35,279 bases of DNA from Longicatena sp. (GCA_029258245.1 JARHZK010000206.1:1-35279), one strand, 5' to 3'; shown: positions 24,712 to 33,077, numbered from the stretch's first letter. Notes: generated by a model from the letters alone, not told the origin. Numbers and translations are program-made.

Positions 24712-26406
24712 TTAGCCGATCAATTCTTTAATTGCTTGTTGGTATGAAACTGTTTTTGTATGTGCATCTTCTAGTGAAGTACCTTTAATACAATAATAAA
24801 ATTTACATTTTGGTTCAGTTCCACTTGGACGAATCGCAATCCAACTACCATCTTCTAAGTAATATTTTAACACATCAGATTTCGTAAATCCTGTTAATTC
24901 AGTTTCTTTTCCATTTTCAAGAATTCGACATTCTTTATAATCTTCAAAACGAACAACTTTCTCATGGTTAATCTCTTGTAAATTGCTCTTTCGTAAATTT
25001 GCTAAAATTTCTTGTATTCTTTGAGCACCTGCTTGACCCTCTAATTTCAAAGAAGTTTGGCTTTCTTCATAAAATCCCAATTCAGCGTATAAATCGTATA
25101 AAACATCAACTAATGTTTTTCCTCTTTCTTTATAATAACACGCAGCTTCTGCAAGCATCAAACACGCTTGAGGTGCATCTTTATCACGTACAAATGGTTG
25201 AATTAATGAACCATAACTTTCTTCATATCCAAATACATATTGTTTTTCATTTGTTTTTTCATATTTTGCAATTTTTTCACCAATAAATTTAAATCCTGTC
25301 AATGTTTTTTCCGTTTCAACTCCATATTTAGATGCAATTTTTTCACCTAAATCACTTGTAACAACAGTATTAAACATTACTGGATTTTTTGGCATTAATC
25401 CTTTTTCAGTTCGTTGAGAGAAAATATATTCAATTAATACCGCACCACTTTGATTTCCTGTTAATAATTTGTAATCACCATGATATTTCACACCAACTCC
25501 CATACGATCAGCATCTGGATCACAAACCAAAATAATATCTGCATCTTCACGTTTTGCATATTCAATTGCTAATTCATATGAACCTGGTTCTTCTGGATTT
25601 GGTGTTGGCGTATTTGAAAAATCAGGATCTGGTGTGCATTGTTCTTCAACCGCTACAAAATGATAACCTGCGCGAGCATATACTTCTTTTACCGGAATAT
25701 TCGCAGTACCATGTTCAGGTGTAAAAATAATTTTTACATCATCTTTATTAACATCTGGATTTAATTGGATACTTACTACATTTTTATAGTATTCTTCATC
25801 TACATCTTTTCCAATAACAGTAATTAATTTTTCTTGTTCTGCTGTTGGATTTGCTGTAATTGCTAATTCATCTTCTACTGCATTTACACGATCAATTACT
25901 TGTTGTGCAAGATTAGGAACTAATTGACATCCTTTTTCATCATATAACTTGTAACCATTATATTCTTTTGGATTATGACTTGCAGTAACCATAATACCAC
26001 CAAAACAACCAAAATGTCTTACCGCAAAGCTTAATTCTGGAGTAGGTCTTAAAGATTCAAATACATAAGAACGAATATTATAAGTAGCTAATAATTTTGC
26101 TGAATCCATAGCAAACTCTTTAGACATATGACGATTATCATAACCAATCGCAACTCCACGATTCTTTGCATCTTCACCATAAGATGTAATATACTCTGCA
26201 AATCCTACATTTGCTTTACGAATCGTATGAATATTTATACGATTTGTTCCAGGTCCCAAAAGTCCTCTCATACCAGCAGTACCAAATTCTATAGTTGTAT
26301 AAAACGCATCATTTTTTGCCTGTTCATCCATATTTTTAAGTACTTCTCTATAAGAAGGTTCTAGGTTTGGATGATGTAACCATCTATCATAAACATCATT
26401 ATACAT
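24712..26406 (-). CDS. pgcA: Alpha-phosphoglucomutase (PgcA-type)
   Basis: Interconverts glucose-1-phosphate and glucose-6-phosphate, linking glycogen phosphorylase to glycolysis and also supplying UDP-glucose synthesis. The 564-residue enzyme has the four alpha-D-phosphohexomutase landmarks: phosphoserine loop TASHNP (Ser143), metal loop DPDADRMG (296-303), sugar loop GYEESYG and phosphate loop RPSGTEPK. Length and the FGTAGMRGLLG start region match B. subtilis PgcA (about 575-580) rather than bacterial phosphomannomutase (about 450). It is a single-gene unit with an extended -10 promoter, an upstream cre-like site and its own terminator. A phosphomannomutase side activity is possible. Confidence 0.95.
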   Translation of the reverse strand: MYNDVYDRWLHHPNLEPSYREVLKNMDEQAKNDAFYTTIEFGTAGMRGLLGPGTNRINIHTIRKANVGFAEYITSYGEDAKNRGVAIGYDNRHMSKEFAMDSAKLLATYNIRSYVFESLRPTPELSFAVRHFGCFGGIMVTASHNPKEYNGYKLYDEKGCQLVPNLAQQVIDRVNAVEDELAITANPTAEQEKLITVIGKDVDEEYYKNVVSIQLNPDVNKDDVKIIFTPEHGTANIPVKEVYARAGYHFVAVEEQCTPDPDFSNTPTPNPEEPGSYELAIEYAKREDADIILVCDPDADRMGVGVKYHGDYKLLTGNQSGAVLIEYIFSQRTEKGLMPKNPVMFNTVVTSDLGEKIASKYGVETEKTLTGFKFIGEKIAKYEKTNEKQYVFGYEESYGSLIQPFVRDKDAPQACLMLAEAACYYKERGKTLVDVLYDLYAELGFYEESQTSLKLEGQAGAQRIQEILANLRKSNLQEINHEKVVRFEDYKECRILENGKETELTGFTKSDVLKYYLEDGSWIAIRPSGTEPKCKFYYCIKGTSLEDAHTKTVSYQQAIKELIG

Positions 26407-26440
26407 ATTTCAATTTCTCCCTTTCTATCTAATTAATCCC

Positions 26441-26449
26441 ATTATAGCA
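26441..26449 (-). promoter_or_regulatory. Extended -10 promoter of phosphoglucomutase
   Basis: TGCTATAAT on the minus strand (TATAAT at 26441-26446, TGC at 26447-26449), about 35 bases before the start. No good -35 is present, which is common for extended -10 promoters or activator-dependent ones. Confidence 0.65.
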
Positions 26450-26484
26450 TATTTCACTTATTTTTTATATGTAACTTTATGTTT

Positions 26485-26499
26485 ATGAAAGCGATTTCT
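26485..26499 (+). promoter_or_regulatory. cre-like CcpA site upstream of phosphoglucomutase
   Basis: ATGAAAGCGATTTCT fits WTGNAANCGNWNNCW fully and TGWAANCGNTNWCA at all but the last base. Its centre is about 58 bases upstream of the start point predicted from the extended -10. In Bacillus, cre sites at this distance are used for activation by CcpA with P-Ser-HPr rather than for repression. Confidence 0.5.
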
Positions 26500-26544
26500 T
26501 TCTATAAAAAATTAATGTAATTATTTTGATATTATTTATGAATA

Positions 26545-26569
26545 TAAAAAAAGACGGAAAATTCCATCT
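26545..26569 (-). terminator. Intrinsic terminator upstream of phosphoglucomutase promoter
   Basis: Minus-strand stem AGATGGA-ATTT-TCCGTCT (26552-26569, one T-G wobble), followed by seven T (26545-26551). It insulates the phosphoglucomutase promoter from the TetR unit, but it is about 260 bases past the last clear gene stop. Confidence 0.7.
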
Positions 26570-26730
26570 AAAATTTTTGATAAAAATAAATATTATTCTT
26601 CCTATGAAAATAACATAAAGTCATTACAACCTTATGTTATTCATTCTTTATATTATAAATCCTGTTCATAAGGTTATGAATGCCATGTGGTCAAATCCTT
26701 ATGAATAGTAAATAATTTCTTTATTCGATT
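26570..26730 (-). other. Non-coding tail with nested inverted repeats
   Basis: With the flanking pieces, this is part of a 424-base stretch (26407-26830) without a confirmed gene. It holds a 10-bp stem AATAACATAA (26609-26618) / TTATGTTATT (26632-26641), a 9-bp repeat TTCATAAGG (26665-26673) / CCTTATGAA (26697-26705), and the AGGTT/AACCT-containing pieces of both are similar to each other. It ends in the terminator at 26545-26569. It could be a structured 3' UTR or a small RNA. No promoter of its own was recognised. Confidence 0.35.
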
Positions 26731-26823
26731 CTATATAGTTTCAACAAAATGAAACCATAGATTAGCAGATTGAAACACTACTACTAACAAAAACAGAAAA
26801 GTTGTGATTTCTTTCAATGACAT
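26731..26823 (-). CDS. Possible 30-residue hydrophobic peptide
   Basis: A short reading frame starts with ATG seven bases after the stop of the 161-residue protein and ends with TAG at 26731. The peptide begins MSLKEITTFLFLLVVV, giving one membrane-span-like stretch (about residues 8-18), then continues FQSANLWFHFVETI. GAAAG before the start is a weak ribosome site. Size and hydrophobicity resemble small membrane peptides, including type I toxins, but the length is short enough to arise by chance. The inverted repeat GTTTCA (26738-26743) / TGAAAC (26750-26755) lies over its end. Confidence 0.25.
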   Translation of the reverse strand: MSLKEITTFLFLLVVVFQSANLWFHFVETI

Positions 26824-26830
26824 TACTTTC

Positions 26831-27316
26831 TTATTTCGTTGCAAATTGTTTCATAAAGAACTCAGTAAATGCAGCCAATTCATTTTCTTGTGATACATAT
26901 ACATAAAGTGATTCATCATCAAGCCAATCATACGCATTGATACCAATATATTCTTTTTTATCTGGATAAATAATAAAGGCATCCGTAGGATATTTATTTC
27001 GATAAGCTTTATGTATCTTGCTACGATGGTAATATGTTGGATCACCACAACCAGAAAGATTAGGTACTGCTGGCACAACAACGATTGTTTGTGTATCGGC
27101 ATTCCAACCGATAATTAAATTTCCAATTTTTGTCTTACTCCCATGAACAAAGCCATAATTAAAACGTCCAACATCTTCTGTATAGCCAAAGATTAGTTGA
27201 TAATTATCACCATCCTCTACGACTTGATTAAACAACACTCGCATTTTCTTAGCATTGGCATTGCTTTTATCCATATCAACCTCAGGTCCTTTAAATAATT
27301 TCGTAAAAATTCCCAT
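26831..27316 (-). CDS. Uncharacterised 161-residue protein in the TetR unit
   Basis: I do not recognise this family. The product begins MGIFTKLFKGPEVDMDKSNA and has a soluble, mixed alpha/beta composition with no signal peptide and no membrane span. Notable stretches are FGYTEDVGRFNYGFVHGSKT, LIIGWNADTQTIVVVPAVP and CGDPTYYHRSKIHKAY, with many aromatic residues in the C-terminal half. The start at 27316 is chosen because AGGAGGG lies eight bases upstream; an in-frame ATG at 27334 lacks a ribosome site. It is 47 bases downstream of the TetR gene on the same strand with no terminator between, so it is probably controlled by that repressor and may be its main target. Confidence 0.75.
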   Translation of the reverse strand: MGIFTKLFKGPEVDMDKSNANAKKMRVLFNQVVEDGDNYQLIFGYTEDVGRFNYGFVHGSKTKIGNLIIGWNADTQTIVVVPAVPNLSGCGDPTYYHRSKIHKAYRNKYPTDAFIIYPDKKEYIGINAYDWLDDESLYVYVSQENELAAFTEFFMKQFATK

Positions 27317-27363
27317 ATTTTTTCCCTCCTTCACTTCCTTCGAATAATACTATGAGAATAACT

Positions 27364-28002
27364 TTATTTGTTTTTATCTTTAGCAATTGGATATTCTGCT
27401 TTTAATTTTTCCAAAGCATTGACAAGAGCATCCATTTGAAAATCCACCGTTTCATCAACTGCTTCAGGAATAAAGAGTGGAAGTTGATTAGGAATAGCTT
27501 TGCGAATAACCATTAAGGATAAACTTAAATTGATAAATAGATTAACATTTGTTTTTTCCGCTTGAACTCCAAAACCTTCCAAAATTGACTTGAACAATAA
27601 CTGTTGTTTTTTACGAAAAATGGCATAATTTTCTGATGATAGACGTTTAAACAAAAGCTGCTGTTCTTCAATTGTAAGTATCGCAATACCATTTCTCTCC
27701 CCGTAACAACAGGAAAAAAGAAACTTCTTTACAGCACTTCTCCAATCTAAGAAAGGATCATTCATAAGTTCATGCACATAACGAATGATTTTTGGTTGTT
27801 GAAAATAAAGGGCTTCAACAATCAAATCTTCCTTTGTTGAAAAAAAGTCATAAAAGAAAGTACGTGATATACCAACGCTTTTGTAAACCTGTTCAACTGT
27901 TGTATGCTGAATTCCTTGTTTTGCCATTAAATCCAAACCAACCGTAATCAGCTGTATTCGTATATGCTCTCGTTCTTCCTCTGAATAAGCTACCTTCGGC
28001 AT
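27364..28002 (-). CDS. TetR/AcrR-family transcriptional repressor
   Basis: The 212-residue protein has an N-terminal TetR helix-turn-helix (TTVEQVYKSVGISRTFFYDF then FSTKEDLIVEAL, about residues 34-66), preceded by the basic helix YSEEEREHIRIQLITVGLDL. The C-terminal ligand domain is not assignable. The ATG at 28002 has AGGAAG seven bases upstream; an upstream in-frame start at 28032 would lie inside the operator region and is rejected. A perfect 18-bp palindrome just after the -10 box indicates self-repression. The only obvious partner gene is the uncharacterised one downstream; no transporter or enzyme is adjacent, which is unusual for this family. Confidence 0.9.
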   Translation of the reverse strand: MPKVAYSEEEREHIRIQLITVGLDLMAKQGIQHTTVEQVYKSVGISRTFFYDFFSTKEDLIVEALYFQQPKIIRYVHELMNDPFLDWRSAVKKFLFSCCYGERNGIAILTIEEQQLLFKRLSSENYAIFRKKQQLLFKSILEGFGVQAEKTNVNLFINLSLSLMVIRKAIPNQLPLFIPEAVDETVDFQMDALVNALEKLKAEYPIAKDKNK

Positions 28003-28028
28003 TTCATCACTTCCTATCAAAAATAAAA

Positions 28029-28079
28029 ACAAATTTATAAATTTGTCTTTATTTTAACATGCATAAAAAGGAAAAACAA
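28029..28079 (-). promoter_or_regulatory. TetR promoter with 18-bp palindromic operator
   Basis: -35 TTGTTT (28074-28079), 17 bp, -10 TAAAAT (28051-28056). Immediately downstream, over the expected transcription start, lies the perfect palindrome ACAAATTTATAAATTTGT (28029-28046). Size, symmetry and position fit a TetR-family operator for self-repression. Confidence 0.75.
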
Positions 28080-28180
28080 TCATGTAAGAATTCCTTTTAA
28101 AATTATTTAAATTTTGCTTTCTCATGCTTCTCAAAAAACACACCTAAAATTTACCTATTATTCATATAAAAATGGAAACA

Positions 28181-28231
28181 AAAAAAGACCGTATGACAAA
28201 AACTATTCAAAGAATAGTTTAATCAACGGCC
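28181..28231 (-). terminator. Intrinsic terminator of ptsH
   Basis: Long hairpin on the minus strand. The inner 9-bp stem is AAACTATTC (28200-28208) / GAATAGTTT (28212-28220). The outer stem pairs GGCCGTTGA with TCATACGGTC, with a wobble and one bulge. It is followed by TTTTTT (28181-28186) and starts about 30 bases after the ptsH stop. Confidence 0.85.
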
Positions 28232-28261
28232 TAAGATGAAAGATACCATCTAGATTAGTAA

Positions 28262-28528
28262 TTAACCAATGATTTTTTGTGCACGTAATACTTCTTCGAT
28301 TGCAGCGATTGCTGAATCTTCATCATCACCATTACAAGTAATAGTAATTTCTGATTGAGTAGGAATTCCTAAAGACATTACTCCCATGATAGATTTCATG
28401 TTTACTTCACGTCCTTTGAAAGACACGTTTACTTCACTTTTGAATTTGCTTGCAGCGTTAACAGCAACAGTTGCTGGACGTGCATGTAATCCAACTGGAT
28501 CAATTACAGATACAGTAATTTGTTTCAT
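28262..28528 (-). CDS. ptsH: Phosphocarrier protein HPr
   Basis: General phosphocarrier of the sugar phosphotransferase system and, when phosphorylated on serine, the co-regulator of CcpA. The 88-residue protein has active-site His15 in GLHARPA and the regulatory Ser46 in MKSIMGVMSLG, the site used by HprK (encoded at 1-179). It stands alone, without ptsI (enzyme I) next to it, unlike the common ptsHI arrangement. It has its own promoter, AGGAGG ribosome site and a strong terminator. The codon choice and strong signals suggest high expression. Confidence 0.98.
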   Translation of the reverse strand: MKQITVSVIDPVGLHARPATVAVNAASKFKSEVNVSFKGREVNMKSIMGVMSLGIPTQSEITITCNGDDEDSAIAAIEEVLRAQKIIG

Positions 28529-28565
28529 TTTATATTCCTCCTAATTAAACTTTTTTACATATACT

Positions 28566-28594
28566 ATTTTAAACCATTTCCATATCTCTTACAA
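28566..28594 (-). promoter_or_regulatory. Promoter of ptsH
   Basis: -35 TTGTAA (28589-28594), 17 bp, -10 TAAAAT (28566-28571), about 40 bases before the start codon. No cre-like site was seen here. Confidence 0.65.
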
Positions 28595-28629
28595 TCTTTT
28601 TTTAAGGAAATACACATATATTTTTACAT

Positions 28630-29061
28630 CTATTTCATATTTTCTACAAAATCATCAATATTATATACCTGAATACCTTCATTTTTACACATTTTTACAA
28701 ATATTCCATCTCCATCAATTAGTTTTTTAGAAAATGTTCCATCATAAATTTTACCACATCCACAACTAGGGCTTCTTGGCTGCACTAATACAATTCCTAT
28801 TTTTTCCTTTAAAATGCGTTTTAATTCTTTCTTCGCACCTCGATAAAATTCCTCTGTAACATCTTGTCCTTTCGTATTTAAAACTTTCTGTTCAAAAATT
28901 TCACTACAAGCTCTAGGAATTGGTAATCCACCTGCAACTTCTGGACAAATCGTTATATAATCTTTATCTTTTAAAAACGATAATAGTTGCTCATTTCGAT
29001 TGTTTTTTCCATTATATTTGCAATTGACACCAACTAAACATGCACTAACTGCATACTTCAT
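28630..29061 (-). CDS. DUF523 family protein
   Basis: The 143-residue protein has the DUF523 cysteine pattern: SACLVGVNCKYNGKNN near the start, ICPEVAGGLPIPR, and QPRSPSCGCGKIYDG. Five conserved cysteines suggest a metal or iron-sulphur site. The family's biochemical role is not established to my knowledge. The ATG at 29061 has AAGGTG about seven bases upstream; a GTG at 29070 is possible but lacks a ribosome site. It follows yaaA by 12 bases and ends the run uvrB - membrane protein - yaaA - DUF523. No terminator follows it, so read-through into ptsH is possible. Confidence 0.9.
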   Translation of the reverse strand: MKYAVSACLVGVNCKYNGKNNRNEQLLSFLKDKDYITICPEVAGGLPIPRACSEIFEQKVLNTKGQDVTEEFYRGAKKELKRILKEKIGIVLVQPRSPSCGCGKIYDGTFSKKLIDGDGIFVKMCKNEGIQVYNIDDFVENMK

Positions 29062-29073
29062 TTCTTTCACCTT

Positions 29074-29832
29074 CTACTCCACGACTTTATAGAATACAAT
29101 TTGTTGTAGATTACTTACATCATAATCCACCTGATATCCATCTTCGCAAAATTCGTACAACTGATCTAATCTTTGTATCCTATGTTTAACTACAAATCGA
29201 ATCATTTTTCCTCGTGCCATTTTCGAAGCTGTGGCTTCTATTTTACGTTTCCCTTTTTTTTCTACTTGAAATATAATATCAATAAATTGTTCATTATGAA
29301 TATGATTTCGTATTACTTTATCATATTCTTTACTCGCAAGATTTATAATATATGGATATTCATGATTTTGTAATTCTTTTTGAATTTCTTTTGAAATTTC
29401 TTGTTCCCAATACGCATACAAGTCTTTATATCCTGCAACTTGAATTTTCGTTTGCATCTCTAATCGATATGGATAAATACTATCCAATGGCTTTACAACC
29501 CCATATAATCCACTTAGTATTCTTACATGTTCTGATGCATACTGAAAATCTGTATCATCCCATTTTGAAATATCCATGTATTTAAATTGTAATCCATCAT
29601 AAGTTTCAATTGCACGAGTTCCAAATTGATCAAATGCAATCGATGCGAATTGCTCCTTTACTCGTATTGCTAATGGTTCTTTGATTTTCATTAAACTTTG
29701 TAATTGTTCTTGACTATATTGTTGAAGAATATTTACAATTTGTTTTGTTTTTTCAAGAAATATAGGAACTTGCTCTGCTTGTATTTTTCCATCCTGTTTC
29801 ATTGTTTTTGTAGGCGATATAATATATAACAT
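29074..29832 (-). CDS. yaaA: Peroxide stress protein YaaA (UPF0246)
   Basis: The 252-residue protein has the YaaA landmarks MLYIISPTKTM at the start, AIETYDGLQFKYMD, RILSGLYGVVKPLDSIYPYR and INLASKEYDKVI. Length matches the family (about 250-258). In E. coli YaaA limits DNA damage by lowering free iron during peroxide stress and binds DNA. Its company with uvrB fits a DNA-protection theme, though that link is inferred from gene order. It starts 27 bases after the AI-2E-type gene. Confidence 0.95.
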   Translation of the reverse strand: MLYIISPTKTMKQDGKIQAEQVPIFLEKTKQIVNILQQYSQEQLQSLMKIKEPLAIRVKEQFASIAFDQFGTRAIETYDGLQFKYMDISKWDDTDFQYASEHVRILSGLYGVVKPLDSIYPYRLEMQTKIQVAGYKDLYAYWEQEISKEIQKELQNHEYPYIINLASKEYDKVIRNHIHNEQFIDIIFQVEKKGKRKIEATASKMARGKMIRFVVKHRIQRLDQLYEFCEDGYQVDYDVSNLQQIVFYKVVE

Positions 29833-29859
29833 TTTACTTCCTCTTAAATGAATAAATTA

Positions 29860-31011
29860 TTATGCTATTTTTTTCATTTCTTTCTTTTGATCATATTTTT
29901 TTAAGTTTATTCTTCGATAAGTTTCTTCACGAATCAGTGCATATAAAATGGAGAATACTGGTAATCCTAAAATCATTCCTTTAAATCCAAACAATCCTCC
30001 TCCAATACTAATTGCAAACAATACCCATAGTCCAGATAATCCAACCGTATTTCCTACCACTTTTGGATAAATCAAATTGGATTCAATTTGTTGCAATGCT
30101 ATCCCAAAAATAACGAAAAATACTCCTTGTATTGGATTTACAAACATTACCAACAATGCACTAACACCAACTCCAAAAATAGCACCAAAAATTGGAATAA
30201 AATTCGTACATCCAATAATGATACTTACAATTGGAGCATATGGAAAACGAAAGATTTTACATCCAATAAAGCATAATACTCCAATAATAATAGCTTCCAT
30301 CACTTGACCTGAAACAAAATTTGTAAACGTTTCATTTGCCAATCTTCCTATTTTCAATACATATTCATAACCTTTTTTGGGTAAGAAAGCATATAAAATT
30401 GTTTTTAATTGTCTTTGTAATCGTTTTTTCGATACAGTTAAATATACTGCAATAACAATTGCCATAAAGAAATTTGCTATTCCACTCGCAAATCCACTCG
30501 CCATAGACACAATTTGGGGTAATCCATTTTTCACAATCGTCATCAATGTTTCTTCTATTTGCCCTGCATACTTTTCAATAGAATGTAGTACTTCAATAGA
30601 TACTTGCTGGTGTTCCATCATCTCATTCATCCAGTCTTGAAAAGAATCAAGATATCCTGGAAAAGCATTTGCCAATGATACAACACTATCCACAACTTGT
30701 GGTACAACAATCGATATAATAAAAGTAATCATCCCTATAATTAATATAAAAGACAATAGTGCCGCTAATGGCTGCTTCCACTTTCCTACTGAATCCGGTA
30801 ATTTCTTTAAAAAATATTGAAGTGGTAAATGAAATAAGAATGCCATTACTATTCCGTAAATAAACGGTTTTAATAAATCAAGGATAACTCGAATACATTC
30901 TGTCACTTGATTCATATGTAAAATAATCCATATTAGACCAATTGTATATGCGATTATAAACAAAACCTGTTTCATCGTTATGTGTTCCAATGAATAATTC
31001 TTTTGTTTCAT
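29860..31011 (-). CDS. AI-2E (PerM/YtvI-like) family membrane transporter
   Basis: The 383-residue protein has about seven to eight membrane spans. It shows the family's soluble domain after the first spans (FPGYLDSFQDWMNEMMEHQQ) and the conserved C-terminal blocks NFIPIFGAIFGVG, QQIESNLIYPKVVGNTVGLS and GGGLFGFKGMILGLPV. Members export AI-2 in E. coli or act as sodium/proton antiporters; the substrate is not predictable here. I prefer the ATG at 31011, with AGGTGA seven to eight bases upstream. A GTG at 31023, directly after the uvrB stop, is the alternative and adds four residues. It is probably translationally coupled to uvrB. Confidence 0.9.
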   Translation of the reverse strand: MKQKNYSLEHITMKQVLFIIAYTIGLIWIILHMNQVTECIRVILDLLKPFIYGIVMAFLFHLPLQYFLKKLPDSVGKWKQPLAALLSFILIIGMITFIISIVVPQVVDSVVSLANAFPGYLDSFQDWMNEMMEHQQVSIEVLHSIEKYAGQIEETLMTIVKNGLPQIVSMASGFASGIANFFMAIVIAVYLTVSKKRLQRQLKTILYAFLPKKGYEYVLKIGRLANETFTNFVSGQVMEAIIIGVLCFIGCKIFRFPYAPIVSIIIGCTNFIPIFGAIFGVGVSALLVMFVNPIQGVFFVIFGIALQQIESNLIYPKVVGNTVGLSGLWVLFAISIGGGLFGFKGMILGLPVFSILYALIREETYRRINLKKYDQKKEMKKIA

Positions 31012-31023
31012 TACTTCATTCAC

Positions 31024-33006
31024 CTATCCCTCTCTTAATTCAAAAAGCATATCACGCAATTGCGCTGCCCTTTCAAAATCTAATGCTTTTGCTGCTTCTT
31101 TCATTTCTTGTTCAATGTTTGTAATTAATTTTTCTTTATCTTTCTTTGTCACTTTCTTTTTCTTATCCATGAACTTCGCAGCCATTTCTTGTGTTTCTTT
31201 ACTACGAACTGCTTCATGTACCGGTTTTATAATTGTTTTTGGTGTAATTCCATGTTCTTTATTATATGCTATTTGAATCATTCGTCTACGCTTTGTTTCA
31301 TCCAATGCTTTTTGCATACTCTTCGTAATTGTATCTGCATACATAATCACATGTCCATTTGCATTACGTGCAGCACGACCAATAATCTGAATTAAACTTC
31401 TCTCACTTCGTAAGAATCCTTCTTTGTCTGCATCTAAAATAGTAATTAAAGATACTTCAGGAATATCCAATCCTTCCCTTAACAAGTTAATACCAATTAA
31501 TACATCATACTTTCCTAAACGTAAATCTCGAATAATCTCCGTTCGTTCAATTGTTTTTACTTCATGGTGCAACCAAGCAACTTTAAAATCCATTTCTTTT
31601 AAATAACTTGATAAATCTTCTGCCATACGAACAGTCAATGTTGTTATAAGTGTGCGCTCATTTCGTTTTATTCGCTCTCTTATTTCATCCACAAGATCAT
31701 CAATTTGTCCATGTGTAGGTCTTACCTCTACCTCTGGGTCTAATAACCCTGTCGGTCGAATAATTTGTTCAATTACTTCTCCATGTACTTTTTCCATCTC
31801 ATAGTCTCCTGGAGTTGCAGAAATAAATATGGATTGATGATACATCTTTTCAAATTCTTCAAAACGTAATGGTCTATTATCTAATGCACTTGGCAAGCGG
31901 AATCCATAATTTACAAGTGTTTCTTTACGAGCCCGATCCCCATTATACATACCACGAATCTGTGGTAAAGAAACGTGACTTTCATCAATCACTAATAAAA
32001 AATCTTCTGGAAAATAATCAAATAAAGTATATGGTGTTTCTCCAGGTTTTCGTCCATCAATATGTCGAGAATAATTTTCGATTCCTGGACAGACTCCAAA
32101 TTCTCTTAAAGCTTCCATGTCATAGCGTGTTCTTTGTTCCAATCGTTGCTTTTCTAATAATTTCCCTTCATCATCTAATTCTTTTAAACGATCTTCCAAT
32201 TCTTCTCCAATCGTATCGGCTGCATGATTAATAATATCTTGTTTTGTCGCATAACCACTTGCTGGAGAAACAACATATACGGTATATGCATTTTGAATTT
32301 TCCCTGTTAACGGATCTACCTCACAAATACGCTCAATTTCATCATCAAACATTTCAACGCGCAATAAAAATGAATCTGTATGTCCTAGTGCAATCTCAAT
32401 AACATCACCACGAACCCGAAACGTTCCTCGTTTTAAATCGATATCATTTCTTTGATACTGTAAAGATACAAGTTTTTGTATGAATTCGTTACGTTCAATA
32501 ATATCTCCAACATGTATTGTAAAAAACATATCACGATAATGATTTGGATTACTTGCACCATAAATACACGCAACAGATGCAATAATAATTGTATCTCTTC
32601 TTTCTAATACTGAATTTACAGCAGCCATTCGTAACATATCTAACTCCATATTTGTCTGTGTATTTTTATCAATATAAGTATCGGAGCTAGGGATATATGC
32701 TTCTGGCTGATAATAGTCAAAATAAGAGACAAAATACTCCACCCTATTATGTGGAAAAAACTCTTTAAATTCCGAATATAGTTGTCCTGCTAATGTTTTA
32801 TTATGAGCAAATACAAGCGTTGGTTTATTCACTTGCGCGATTACATTAGAAATCGTAAATGTTTTTCCAGTTCCTGTTGCACCTAATAATACTTGATCTC
32901 TTTTTCCGTCTTTAATCCCTTGTACTAATTGTTTAATTGCTTCAGGTTGATCACCTTGTGGTTGATAATTTGATACTAAATCGAATAATTTCTCTTTTTT
33001 TTCCAT
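31024..33006 (-). CDS. uvrB: Excinuclease ABC subunit B
   Basis: UvrB verifies DNA damage delivered by UvrA and recruits UvrC. The 660-residue helicase-like protein has Walker A GATGTGKT (42-49), the beta-hairpin region [17 protein letters not shown] near 95, DEAH-like [12 protein letters not shown], helicase motif [11 protein letters not shown], and a C-terminal UVR motif ([15 protein letters not shown]) for UvrC contact. Length is typical. It has an extended -10 promoter and heads the run to DUF523. uvrA is not adjacent, which is unusual in this phylum. The upstream region has a CGAAC half-site but no complete SOS-box palindrome. Confidence 0.98.
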   Translation of the reverse strand: MEKKEKLFDLVSNYQPQGDQPEAIKQLVQGIKDGKRDQVLLGATGTGKTFTISNVIAQVNKPTLVFAHNKTLAGQLYSEFKEFFPHNRVEYFVSYFDYYQPEAYIPSSDTYIDKNTQTNMELDMLRMAAVNSVLERRDTIIIASVACIYGASNPNHYRDMFFTIHVGDIIERNEFIQKLVSLQYQRNDIDLKRGTFRVRGDVIEIALGHTDSFLLRVEMFDDEIERICEVDPLTGKIQNAYTVYVVSPASGYATKQDIINHAADTIGEELEDRLKELDDEGKLLEKQRLEQRTRYDMEALREFGVCPGIENYSRHIDGRKPGETPYTLFDYFPEDFLLVIDESHVSLPQIRGMYNGDRARKETLVNYGFRLPSALDNRPLRFEEFEKMYHQSIFISATPGDYEMEKVHGEVIEQIIRPTGLLDPEVEVRPTHGQIDDLVDEIRERIKRNERTLITTLTVRMAEDLSSYLKEMDFKVAWLHHEVKTIERTEIIRDLRLGKYDVLIGINLLREGLDIPEVSLITILDADKEGFLRSERSLIQIIGRAARNANGHVIMYADTITKSMQKALDETKRRRMIQIAYNKEHGITPKTIIKPVHEAVRSKETQEMAAKFMDKKKKVTKKDKEKLITNIEQEMKEAAKALDFERAAQLRDMLFELREG

Positions 33007-33077
33007 ATATTACCCTCGTTTTTCTTAATACAATAACTACTTCATTCCAATATTTTATCATACCTATTTATTGTTCG

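Noticed and set aside
28066-28098. Inverted repeat AAAAGGAA / TTCCTTTT near the TetR promoter
   Set aside because: A simple A/T-rich repeat with a 17-base loop overlapping the -35; a poor terminator and less convincing as an operator than the 18-bp palindrome next to it.
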